Assembly (NCBI GenBank): GCA_018806915.1 | Contig: JAGKQI010000052.1 | Span: forward strand, 806,001-870,000 | DNA length: 64,000 bases | Direction of reading: 5' to 3' | DNA from: Phytophthora colocasiae | Lineage: Eukaryota > Oomycota > Peronosporomycetes > Peronosporales > Peronosporaceae | In this document: piece by piece, positions 43,332-54,008 of the stretch | Position numbering within the stretch: position 1 is the first letter of the stretch | Layout of the letters: each line of letters starts with the position of its first letter | Made by a program: the position numbers and the translations under genes | Notes under the pieces: generated by a model | The model's database searches: none | What the model saw: the letters and a program-made list of their open reading frames with translations, nothing else | What the model was told of the DNA's origin: nothing

Positions 43332-45650
43332 TTAGCAGCTTCTGTGGACTGGAACTGGTGTGTCACTTCGTGCCTCTGTGCCAGGTGCGCTCGAATCGGT
43401 CGGGCTGGTGGTGGTGAGTACGTCAGCAAGGTCCTGGCCGTCTGCAGTCGGGGGAGGAGTGTAGTACCCGATGCCTGCGGGAGGAGGGGCTGCGGTGGTG
43501 GCTGGGGTCGGTGGAGGAGTGTAGTATCCGATTCCTGTGGGTGGAGCTGCAGTGGTGGCTGGTGTAGACTCTTCGTCCAATGAGATGCTGGATGAAGTGC
43601 TTTCTGGCGTGAGGATCAAAGCGTCTTTACCGCTAGGAAGACTGGCACCAGTGTCTTCTACTGTGGAACCCGTCAAGCTGGTGTACGTCGATGTAGCGTC
43701 TGTGGTACCCGCTGAACCCGATGCGGGTGTACTTCCCTGACCAGCAGCAGATTCTTCAGAAGCGCTCCGAGCTGCGTAGGATCCCTCGCCAGATTTGGAT
43801 ACAGATCCAACTGACGCGTCCTCGTTGGTTCCGGAACTTGAGGACACTGTCGAAGGAGCTTCGGTTCCAGTGCTGCCCGATCCAGTGGAGCCCGACGGAG
43901 CAGAATTTGAGGAAGTGGAAGCCGAAGAAGTGGAAGCGGAGGGAGTGTAGCTGCTGCTTGAAGTTGTTTGTGAACCACTTGCTGAAGAGCTGGTCGAAGC
44001 CGATGCAGCCTCCGTTGTTCCGCTAGAAGCACTGGTTGAAGCACTAGCTGCAGCACTGGTTGAAGCACTGGCCGATGCACTGGTTGAAGAACTGGTTGAT
44101 GAACTGGCTGAAGCACTGGTGGAGTAAATGTTCGAAGCACTTGTTGATTCATTTGTAGATTTACTTGCTGATCCACTGTTTGATGTACTGGTAGATCCAC
44201 TGGCCGAAGCACTCGTCGATGTGCTTGCAGACGCGGTCTCCGAAGTATTGTCGGAAGATCCGCACGCTAGCGACAGTTCCAGTAGTTCCTGCACGTGTGC
44301 GTAGCTCAAACCACTGCTGGTGACCGTGGACGCGTCTGGTTTTTCCGTGGGGAACCATAGGAAGTCCGGGTGGTCTGTCTTGGAACCTTCAACCCACTCA
44401 CCGCCGATCACCGCGTAGTTGGCATCAAGCTCGAGCACGTACTGGTAGTCATTCGAGACTGTGTACGCGTCAACTTGTCCGGAAGAAACCAGCGGCCCGT
44501 CAGCGTACGCCTCGACAATCCAGCTCACCGTCGTCTTAACGTACGCGAGATAAACCATCTCCGAGTTGAACGGATAGGGGGTCACTCCGAAGTACTTTTG
44601 CGAGGCCTCGTTGACATCAACTAGCTCCATTGTCTGCACCTGATACGAACGTATCGGCTGGTTCCAAACCTGCGAACCAGCAGTGACGTCGAGGATGAAT
44701 GGTTTCCTGTGTTTGCCTAAGATATTAGCGATGGCGATGTGGAAGAAACCAGGTCCCAAGTCTCGACGTGGAGCACTGATGTAGCGTCCGTACGCGTCCA
44801 TTTCCTCTGGAATATCCGGACCGTTAAACCGCGCACCGGTAAACACCGTGGAAATGGAGGAACCATCATAAATATCCGTCAACAAGGCCTTGATGTCGAG
44901 TACATGGAACGTTTGGTTGTTCTTGACGACGTCGCATCGTGGTTCTGCTTCAAGAAGAGCAGCGGGGGCCCAGGCGTGACAGATCCCGTACCATGTCGGG
45001 ATGCAGTAGCCGGTGTCGACTCCTTTTCGTTTGGCGCATACACTCCCGTCGTTACGGTACGTGCAGTCCGCGTCTGCAGTGCACTTGGTACTGCTGGACC
45101 GGGAGTCGATGCCGGTTTTTGCTGAGATTTTATTCATGAAGTCAACCGGGTCCAGACCGAAGGCATTCGCGTACTTCTCACTTGCGCTAACGTCACCAGA
45201 CTTCCAGATGACGTTGATACCGTCCTGATACGTGGGCCAGTAGCTACCTGGCCATGGGGTGACTGCTTCAGACGCTGACGAATACTGCTCTTTTAACGTG
45301 GTGAAATCCAATTCAAGACTCTCGCCAAAGTACGTCTCGAGATCTGCTACGTCCGAGTTGGAAGCGTCTTCCATCCGTCTCAAGCTCCGAGTGCCAGCAG
45401 CTGAAGCACCGGTCAATGAACCGATGATTTCGCCCATCGCTGACCCAGTGGCATGTTCGCAACCTTCAGTATCGGCGATAGCGACTGCCGGCATACAACT
45501 GGCGTCAATTTCTCCTCCATACGCGGGGTTGCAATCGTTCATGGGCGCGCCAAGTGGTGTAGCTTGGGTTGTACCGCATTTCATCGACGTCGCATCAACG
45601 GACGTGATGAAAACGGCACCGACTACGGCGACGCGTACGACTTTCACCAT
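43332..45650 (-). CDS. transglutaminase elicitor (GP42/M81 family) with Ser-rich tail
   Basis: Intronless, 772 residues from the ATG at 45650. Signal peptide MVKVVRVAVVGAVFITSVDA. A pro-region ends near RSLRRMED. The transglutaminase domain follows (about 110-470), with the active-site Cys block GICHAWAPAA at about residue 222, the following FHVLDIKALL and GARFNGPD. The Pep-13 surface motif reads VWNQPIRSYQVQT. In Phytophthora this Ca2+-dependent cell-wall transglutaminase carries the Pep-13 peptide sensed by parsley and potato. The remaining 290 residues are Ser/Thr/Ala-rich (SASTSTSASAS) and end with two near-copies of GIGYYTPPPT; such tails suggest wall attachment. Catalytic region intact. 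First of three paralogues. Confidence 0.93.
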   Translation of the reverse strand: MVKVVRVAVVGAVFITSVDATSMKCGTTQATPLGAPMNDCNPAYGGEIDASCMPAVAIADTEGCEHATGSAMGEIIGSLTGASAAGTRSLRRMEDASNSDVADLETYFGESLELDFTTLKEQYSSASEAVTPWPGSYWPTYQDGINVIWKSGDVSASEKYANAFGLDPVDFMNKISAKTGIDSRSSSTKCTADADCTYRNDGSVCAKRKGVDTGYCIPTWYGICHAWAPAALLEAEPRCDVVKNNQTFHVLDIKALLTDIYDGSSISTVFTGARFNGPDIPEEMDAYGRYISAPRRDLGPGFFHIAIANILGKHRKPFILDVTAGSQVWNQPIRSYQVQTMELVDVNEASQKYFGVTPYPFNSEMVYLAYVKTTVSWIVEAYADGPLVSSGQVDAYTVSNDYQYVLELDANYAVIGGEWVEGSKTDHPDFLWFPTEKPDASTVTSSGLSYAHVQELLELSLACGSSDNTSETASASTSTSASASGSTSTSNSGSASKSTNESTSASNIYSTSASASSSTSSSTSASASASTSAAASASTSASSGTTEAASASTSSSASGSQTTSSSSYTPSASTSSASTSSNSAPSGSTGSGSTGTEAPSTVSSSSGTNEDASVGSVSKSGEGSYAARSASEESAAGQGSTPASGSAGTTDATSTYTSLTGSTVEDTGASLPSGKDALILTPESTSSSISLDEESTPATTAAPPTGIGYYTPPPTPATTAAPPPAGIGYYTPPPTADGQDLADVLTTTSPTDSSAPGTEARSDTPVPVHRSC

Positions 45651-46776
45651 GTGGGGAGCTGTGTGGAGATAATGGAGTAACTTTCCAATGTGTTGGAAAA
45701 TTGGGGAATGGGTTTCAGCTACGAGACGGCCAGCTTTGCGATGCAGTTTCCAGGGCAACGCTTGGTGCCTACGAGCTCTCGAGGCAAGTTCAGCGTTGCG
45801 CCGTTCGCAAACACCGCATGGTTACTGAAACTCCTTCTTCTGACTCCTAGGTTCATCGCAGCATGGTCCACCCACATAGTCGACTATCGAAGTATATTTC
45901 CAGCTTTGGTGAACAGATACGCCAATGATTTTCAATGTGCGTGTTCTACTGGCACTCTATGCATTGGAACTAGCTCTTGTATGCTTGACGATGCATTTTT
46001 TTCGTGGGATACGTCGCGTCGGTTTGCGATAGTATGGCACGACCGTTTTCAGGTGCTGGATAGCTGTAGCCATCTCGTCTATTGCATCCCACCTAAAGTC
46101 GAGTCGGTGCGATCTCCGGCCATTGCTGACGAGATCGGTCATTCGCCGCTCGATGTGGTTGTGCAAAAGATCGGCAACTGTAGTGCTGTAAAGCAGCTGC
46201 AGACGAATGTGGTGCAGCTACGGCCTGTTTGACATCGACACACGAACACCGCTAACTAGGAAGTGAGGTTGGCTGCAGCTGTAGCAATGAGACGAGGTGG
46301 CGAAAGATCTCGCAAGAAATTACTACTGACAAATGTTTTTGATGTCGACTACCCGAGGTGAGCCACGTTTGTGCCTCATATTCACAATGTTGAGCTGCAA
46401 TGTCGTTTCCCAGTTGCATCATCAGTTCGCTAAGATATCCCACCTAAGAACGCGATGGAGTAGATCGCGCTTGAACCATTGCTAAACTATCTGTTGTCTC
46501 ATAAGTGCGATGCTTTGATCATTCGCAGGCATTGCAGATACGTTTTGTAACTTCAGTTGGACACGAATATGCTATTCAAAATACTCCTCGTCCGAAGAGA
46601 AGATCCTGAGGTCAAAACCAACTTATATTTCTGCATCTCCCTGTTAAAATATATGAAGAAAAGCAAGCAAAAGCTTGTCGACGTGGCCATGCCGTCGATG
46701 AACATCAAGACTCATCAGGTGCAGATGGAAGTAGTAGGCGATTGGATGGAGTCCCAAACGCTCGAAGGGAAGCAGA
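45651..46776. other. 1.1-kb intergenic region, no certain gene
   Basis: Upstream of the first elicitor. Short frames on both strands; one at 46557-46793 (+) opens MDTNMLFKILLVRREDPEVK but has no recognisable family or context. Confidence 0.45.
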
Positions 46777-49700
46777 TCACCACCACAGCGTGAACTCTCC
46801 AAGACGACGGTACCATTTACTAGTACTGCCCTTCTGAGATTGGCCAGCCTGTTGGGCTGGGTTCGTCGCCTTAGGAGTAGATGTCGGCTTGGGAGTTGAA
46901 GTCGTTGGCGGTGGGGCGTACGTCGCGCTTGGTGTTGGAGCGTAGGTCGGTGGAGTGTTCGTAACCACAGGCGTCTCAGTTGGGGCGTAAGTTGGGGCGT
47001 AAGTTGGTGATTCAGTTGGATAAACTGTTGTTGCCACAGGGGTCTCCGTTGGGTAGTTCGAAGGACCCTCAGTCGGAACGTATGTCGTTGGTTTTGGAGT
47101 ATCTTCGTAGCAAATCAAACTTGGAGATGGCGTGTACGTGGTTGGGGCAGTTGTCTCAGGTGCGTACGTTGCAGGAGCTGTCGGCTCTGGTTTGTACGTC
47201 ACCGGTGGGTACGTGTATGGTGCTTCGGTCGTCGGCTCAGGTCCGTGCGTGTACGGCGTCTCGGTCGTTGGCTCCGGCGGGTACGTGTATGGTGCTTCGG
47301 TCGTCGGCTCAGGTCCGTGCGTGTACGGCGTCTCGGTCGTTGGCTCCGGCGGGTACGTGTATGGTGCTTCAATCGTCGGCTCAGGTCCGTGCGTGTACGG
47401 CGTCTCGGTCGTTGGCTCCGGCGGGTACGTGTATGGTGCTTCGGTCGTCGGTTCAGGTCCGTGCGTGTACGGCGTCTCGGTCGTTGGCTCCGGCGGGTAC
47501 GTGTATGGTGCTTCGGTCGTCGGCTCAGGTCCGTGCGTGTACGGCGTCTCGGTCGTTGGCTGCGGCGGGTACGTGTATGGTGCTTCGGTCGTCGGCTCCA
47601 GGTCCGTGCGTGTACGGCGTCTCGGTCGTTGTCTCCGGCGGGTACGTGTATGGTGCTTCGGTCGTCGGTTCAGGTCCGTGCGTGTACGGCGTCTCGGTCG
47701 TTGGCTCCGGCGGGTACGTGTATGGTGCTTCGGTCGTCGGCTCAGGTCCGTGCGTGTACGGCGTCTCCGTGGTAGGCTCCGGTGGGTACGTGTATGGTGC
47801 TTCGGTTGTCGGTTCAGGTCCGTGCGTGTACGGCGTCTCGGTCGTTGGCTCCGGCGGGTACGTGTATGGTGCTTCGGTCGTCGGCTCAGGTCCGTGCGTG
47901 TACGGCGTCTCCGTGGTAGGCTCCGGTGGGTACGTGTATGGTGCTTCGGTCGTCGGTTCAGGTCCGTGCGTGTACGGCGTCTCGGTCGTTGGCTCCGGCG
48001 GGTACGTGTATGGTGCTTCGGTCGTCGGCTCAGGTCCGTGCGTGTACGGCGTCTCCGTGGTAGGCTCCGGTGGGTACGTGTATGGTGCTTCGGTCGTCGG
48101 TTCAGGTCCGTGCGTGTACGGCGTCTCGGTCGTTGGCTCCGGCGGGTACGTGTATGGTGCTTCGGTCGTCGGCTCAGGTCCGTGCGTGTACGGCGTCTCC
48201 GTGGTAGGCTCCGGGTGGGTACGTGTATGGTGCTTCGGTTGTCGGTTCAGGTCCGTGCGTGTACGGCGTCTCGGTCGTTGGCTCCGGCGGGTACGTGTAT
48301 GGTGCTTCGGTCGTCGGCTCAGGTCCGTGCGTGTACGGCGTCTCGGTCGTTGGCTCCGGCGGGTACGTGTATGGTGCTTCGGTCGTCGGCTCAGGTCCGT
48401 GCGTGTACGGCGTCTCGGTCGTTGGCTCCGGCGGGTACGTGTATGGTGCTTCGGTCGTCGGCTCAGGTCCGTGCGTGTACGGCGTCTCGGTCGTTGGCTC
48501 CGGCGGGTACGTGTATGGTGCTTCGGTCGTCGGCTCAGGTCCGTGCGTGTACGGCGTCTCGGTCGTTGGCTCCGGCGGGTACGTGTATGGTGCTTCGGTC
48601 GTCGGTTCAGGTCCGTGCGTGTACGGCGTCTCGGTCGTTGGCTCCGGCGGGTACGTGTATGGTGCTTCGGTCGTCGGCTCAGGTCCGTGCGTGTACGGCG
48701 TCTCCGTGGTAGGCTCCGGTGGGTACGTGTATGGTGCTTCGGTTGTCGGTTCAGGTCCGTGCGTGTACGGCGTCTCGGTCGTTGGCTCCGGCGGGTACGT
48801 GTATGGTGCTTCGGTCGTCGGCTCAGGTCCGTGCGTGTACGGCGTCTCCGTGGTAGGCTCCGGTGGGTACGTGTATGGTGCTTCGGTTGTCGGTTCAGGT
48901 CCGTGCGTGTACGGCGTCTCGGTCGTTGGCTCCGGCGGGTACGTGTATGGTGCTTCGGTCGTCGGCTCAGGTCCGTGCGTGTACGGCGTCTCCGTGGTAG
49001 GCTCCGGTGCGTTGTTGTATGGAGCTTCGGTTGTCGGTTCAGGTCCGTGCGTGTACGGCGTCTCGGTCGTTGGCTCCGGCGGGTACGTGTATGGTGCTTC
49101 GGTCGTCGGCTCAGGTCCGTGCGTGTACGGCGTCTCCGTGGTAGGCTCCGGTGGGTACGTGTATGGTGCTTCGGTTGTCGGTTCAGGTCCGTGCGTGTAC
49201 GGCGTCTCGGTCGTTGGCTCCGGCGGGTACGTGTATGGTGCTTCGGTCGTCGGCTCAGGTCCGTGCGTGTACGGCGTCTCCGTGGTAGGCTCCGGTGGGT
49301 ACGTGTATGGTGCTTCGGTCGTCGGCTCAGGTCCGTGCGTGTACGGCGTCTCGGTCGTTGGCTCCGGCGGGTACGTGTATGGTGCTTCGGTCGTCGGCTC
49401 AGGTCCGTGCGTGTACGGCGTCTCGGTCGTTGGCTCCGGCGGGTACGTGTATGGTGCTTCGGTCGTCGGCTCAGGTCCGTGCGTGTACGGCGTCTCGGTC
49501 GTTGGCTCCGGCGGGTACGTGTATGGTGCTTCGGTCGTCGGCTCAGGTCCGTGCGTGTACGGCGTCTCCGTGGTAGGCTCCGGTGGGTACGTGTATGGTG
49601 CTTCGGTCGTCGGCTCAGGTCCGTGCGTGTACGGCGTCTCGGTCGTTGGCTCCGGCGGGTACGTGTATGGTGCTTCGGTCGTCGGCTCAGGTCCGTGCGT

Positions 49701-51589
49701 GTACGGCGTCTCGGTCGTTGGCTCCGGCGGTACGTGTATGGTGCTTCGGTCGTCGGCTCAGGTCCGTGCGTGTACGGCGTCTCGGTCGTTGGCTCCGGCG
49801 GGTACGTGTATGGTGCTTCGGTCGTCGGTTCAGGTCCGTGCGTGTACGGCGTCTCCGTGGTAGGCTCCGGTGGGTACGTGTATGGTGCTTCGGTCGTCGG
49901 CTCAGGTCCGTGCGTGTATGGCGTCTCCGTGGTAGGCTCCGGTGGGTACGTGTATGGTGCTTCGGTTGTCGGCTCAGGTCCGTGCGTGTAGGGCGTCTCG
50001 GTCGTTGGCTCCGGCGGGTACGTGTATGGTGCTTCGGTCGTCGGCTCAGGTCCGTGCGTGTACGGCGTCTCGGTCGTTGGCTCCGGTGGGTACGTGTATG
50101 GTGCTTCGGTCGTGGGTGTTGGAGGCGCGGTGGTAACAGGTGGATAGGTTGGTGCCTTGGTGGATGGCGTCTTTGTCGAGGGCGTTTTTGTGTAGGACGG
50201 AGACTTGGTGTACTCTGATCCGGGCGTCTTGGTCGATGGTGTTTCGGGAACATCGGGACTAACCGTCACATCCACACACTTCTGCGACTCCTCAATCAAA
50301 GCAAGTACTTCAGCGTACGAGATTCCAGTGTCCGTAACTGTGTCGTCAGTAGGTTTAGCTGCAGGGAACCACAGGAAGTCCGGGTGGTCTTTGTTGGCAT
50401 TTCCGAGCCACTCACCACCAATGATCGTGTAGTTCTCGTCCAGTTCCAGGCAGTACTCGTAGTCCTCATAGACGGTATACGCCGCGATCCTTCCAGTGGC
50501 TAAAAGTGCTCCGTCTTCAATCGATTCGGCCGTCCACGTGAGTCTCGTCGTACACTTAGCTAAGTGAACCGCAGCGTCATTGAACGGGTACTTTTCCGTT
50601 CCGAAATACTCGAGGGACAACGTAGCGGAATCCCAGATCTCCGTCTCTAGGAACTCGTACTTCTGCACTGGTTGGTTCCACACCTGTGAGTCAGGACTCA
50701 CGTCCACAATGAAAGACCGTTGCTGTTTCCCCAGGATATTAGCCGCTGCAATATGGAAGAAAGCCGCGTTGATATCTCGACGGGCGTCGTCCGTGTACCG
50801 ACCGTACTTGTCCAGCTCCTCCGGACTGTCCGGTCCGTTGAACCGAGCACCGGTGAAGACGACTTCGATGGCTGCTCCGTCGTAGAGCTGAGTGATCAGC
50901 GCCTTCATATCCACCGAGTGGAACGTCACGTTGTTCTTCAGGACGTCACACTTGGGCTCATCCTCGAAGATGGCGGCGGCCGCCCACGCGTGGCAAACGC
51001 CGAACCACGTCGGGATGCAGTAGCCACTGGTCCCGCCCTCTCGGATGCCGCACACACCAACGTCACAGTCTGCGTCACTAGTGCAGGGCGTCTCGTACGA
51101 CTCGGACAGGATACCGGTGGTCAATGAGATGCCATCCATGAACGAAGGAACGTTGAGACCGAAGGCCGTAGCGTACTTCTCCGAGGGTGACGGTTCTCCT
51201 TCCTTCCAGACGACGTTGATACCGTCTCGGTAGGTGGCCCAGTAGTCCCCAGACCAAGGTAGAACGTCGGCGGTTGCAGTTGAGTACGAGTCCTTGAGGA
51301 TGTTGTAGTTGACTTCCATTGGCGTACCGAAGAACGCTTCAAGACGGGCGACGTCCGACAATTGCGCTTCCAGGTGACGGACAGCGCCCTTGCCGTTCTG
51401 TTCCGTGAGTAGTACGGGCTTGACGACTTTGCCACGTAGCTTCCCACCGAACGCCGGGTGACTGTGCGTCAGCGTTGCCGTCTCTCCTAGTGGCGTGACG
51501 ACGCTGTCGAGGATAGCTTCGCCCTGGATTGACGGTAGTAGAGCGAGGGCGAACAGTACGTACCCTATCCAGGGTGGAGTCGACAGCAT
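46777..51589 (-). CDS. transglutaminase elicitor with giant Thr/Pro repeat tail, frameshifted
   Basis: Starts at the ATG 51589 (signal peptide MLSTPPWIGYVLFALALLPSIQG). The transglutaminase domain carries VCHAWAAAAIFE around the active-site Cys, the GARFNGPD block and a Pep-13 variant, VWNQPVQKYEFLE, which differs from the other copies after the first six residues. From about residue 490 the protein becomes a Thr/Pro tail of about forty 24-residue units (TTETPYTHGPEP plus TTEAPYTYPPEP). As sequenced, a missing G at about 49730 shifts the frame, an extra G at about 48211 restores it and an extra C at about 47598 shifts it again, ending at 47525 (1,354 codons). The frame needed after the third indel runs on through a Thr/Pro-rich end (TYAPTYAPTETP) to a stop at 46777. 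So the gene probably spans this whole interval. Confidence 0.85.
47208..50115 (-). repeat. 72-bp tandem array (two 36-bp half units), about 40 copies
   Basis: Each unit encodes TTETPYTHGPEP and TTEAPYTYPPEP. Units are nearly identical, with a minority version using GTCTCCGTGGTAGG in place of GTCTCGGTCGTTGG. One unit at 49006-49020 is diverged (GGTGCGTTGTTGTATGG). Five of the six frames of the consensus unit contain no stop codon. Confidence 0.95.
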
Positions 51590-52513
51590 GGTGAAGAGGG
51601 TGAAGATTGAGTCGCAGGAGGAACCGGATGAGCTCGAGGCCGCGAATTTCAAAGTGATCGAGACGAACGGAGGAACTTTCAAGGGCGTACAAGATCATTT
51701 GATGCTTGTCAAGTGTGTGCGGTAGCTCCACCAGTCTCGATCGGACAGCGAAAGATATCTTTGATGAGTTGTGGCTACGAAGGCACGACTACACCGAATT
51801 CGAAGCAAGCGAAACGTCAATGGAACCGATACGTCACGCACCGTATCTGGTTCATCTCAGGCTATTGCCAGTCATCAATTATTGATGCACGAGCTGCAGT
51901 TACTAAGTAGACGTCGAGATCGGCTCAGGTGTTGGATACAACATGTAGTTGAAGTTTTCAACCCAACGATACAGTAAATTTTCCTCTGGGGGTCGTTGGC
52001 GTTTGATCTGCCACGTGAATGCTGATCCTGGGCAGCTTTCGGGCTCTAGTTCATTCCAAGTACGTTGTGAGTAAGAATATCTGCCCTCGCGGAAAGTTTT
52101 GAGAAAAGATACCTTTGGTATCCAAAGGCATGTTGTAATACAGCTTCGTGTCCGAAAAGAACTCTACCATAGGTATCCACCCCGGACAAATACAAGGAGA
52201 CGATCTTCATTGAAGAGACCTTATCCGTTAACAAAAAGCAGGTGGGCAAAGCTGAACCTCGCGCCACATTCACTGCGGCATACGAAAACGCGAAAAACAA
52301 TCTGATCCTTGTCATATGCGTTGCCAATTTCGCGTCGGGCTGTCGGAATGCCACAGCAGCGGGGTGTGCCATAAGGAAAACGCTGGGCGCTGCCAATGAA
52401 ATGGGAACCATCCGCTCTCCGCCCCAACACGACCAGCAAAATTGGTCTACAGCCTCGTTTGAACCAAGGGATTCACTTGCAAATTTCCCAAGTCTCGGAA
52501 AGGTAGCTACATC
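51590..52513. other. divergent intergenic region between two elicitor genes
   Basis: Shared upstream region of the second (minus) and third (plus) elicitors. Frames at 52046-52579 (-) and 52242-52517 (+) have no recognisable pattern. No gene called. Confidence 0.5.
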
Positions 52514-53877
52514 ATGATGATTCCAAGATCTTGTGCACTTGTTGCAGCGGCCGCCATGGCATCCACAACGCTGATCCATGCGTCGCCACTACAGTACGAC
52601 CCGTACACGCCAGTCAACATTTCGACGCCTTTAACGTCGTCTCACCCAGCCTACGGTGCTCAAACTGAAGAATGTATCGAGCCGATCGTTCCAGAAGACC
52701 CGAATCAAGCTAAAGCGGAGTCAATGACGATCGAGGCCGACATCTACCGCAAGCTTCGATCAATGGAAGACTCGACCAACTCCGACATTCAAGATCTGGA
52801 GAACTACTTCGGAACCAAGATGGAAGTGAACTTCCGGACCCTCAAGCAACAATACTCGTCGGGCCACGCACCTTCCACACCATGGGCGAGTAGTTACTGG
52901 CCTACGTTCCAAGATAGTATCAACCACGCCTGGAAGCGAGGTGAACCCAGCCCCTCCGAGAAATACGCGACGGCGTACGGACTGAACGTCAAAGAGTTCA
53001 AGAACAAGATCTCGGCGAGGAACGGCGTCGACTCACGTAGACGCAGCACTCCATGCACTGAGGATCCCGACTGCGAGGGCCGTAATGACGGCAGTGTATG
53101 CGGAAAGCGTGATGGTATGACCTCAGGGTACTGTATTCCCGGTTGGTTCGGCATTTGCCACGCGTGGGCACCGGCAGCTATTCTCGAACCGGAACCGCAG
53201 TGCGACGTCACTAAGAACGGCGTCACGTTCCACGTCATGGACATCAAAGGACTCGTCACATCTATCTACGACGGCGCTGCTATTAAGACGGTATTCACTG
53301 GAGCTCGCTTCAGCGGTCCGGATTCCACGGCTAACAAGGATCAGTACGGCCGGTTCACGGACGCAGCCCGTCGCGACCTTGGACCGGGTTATTTCCACAT
53401 CGCTATCAGTAATATCATGGGCAAGAGAAGCGCTCATTCGTTGTGGACGTGACGGCCGGCGCTGAAGTGTGGAACCAACCTGTACGCTCGTTCAAAGTCC
53501 AGAACATGGACCTCGTCAACACTCACATGGCTTCGATGCAGTACTTCGGCGTATCGAGTTACCCGTTTAACGACAAGATGGTGCATTTGACGTACGTTAA
53601 GACCACATTCAGTTGGATCTCCGAAGCCTACAAGGACGGACCTCTGGTCTCTTCCGGCCGGATCGACGAGTACACGGAATCCAAGGACTACGAATATCTC
53701 CTGGAACTGGACGCCGACTACAACATCATCGGTGGCGAATGGGTCGGCCAGTCCAAGGAGGAACATCCTGATTTTCTATGGTTTCCAGCAGCTAAACCCA
53801 GTGCTAACACCGTCACCAGCACCGGGTTGAAATACGCCAACGTGCAAGAACTGCTTCAACTGTCCCAGTCGTGTTAA
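52514..53877 (+). pseudogene. transglutaminase elicitor, frameshifted before Pep-13
   Basis: Signal peptide MMIPRSCALVAAAAMASTTLIHA, a pro-region ending in YRKLRSMED, and the transglutaminase domain with active-site Cys at residue 215 (GICHAWAPAA), FHVMDIKGL and GARFSGPD. The first frame stops at 53452 after 'NIMGKRSAHS'. The next frame carries the rest: VTAGAEVWNQPVRSFKVQN (Pep-13) and the closing 'DHPDFLWFPAAKP'-type block (here EEHPDFLWFPAAKP) to 53877. One base is missing relative to the two paralogues at about 53426-53431, after 'ATCATGGGCAAG'. No Ser- or Thr-rich tail exists, so this is the plain GP42-like form. As sequenced, the product lacks Pep-13 and the C-terminal third. Confidence 0.88.
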
Positions 53878-54008
53878 AAACCAGTTGTCATTGTTGTGTA
53901 AAATACACACCACACTTGTGTTTTAAACATTTAACTCTTATCCCAATCTGAACTCCTTGTACAATAGCGTACGTCGAGCGTTGCGCCCCTTCGTGTGCAT
54001 CTTTCTCA

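Noticed and set aside
46980..49991. Long plus-strand frames (up to 1,003 codons) across the elicitor repeat array
   Set aside because: They are made almost wholly of the complement of the 72-bp units and exist because the unit lacks stops. The minus-strand frame joins a signal peptide and enzyme domain and is the real one.
47208..50115. CRISPR-like regular array
   Set aside because: Units are contiguous without unique spacers and lie in a coding frame of a eukaryotic gene.
52046..52579. Minus-strand gene of 177 codons upstream of the third elicitor
   Set aside because: No signal peptide, family pattern or splice support; it overlaps the elicitor start and the likely promoter.
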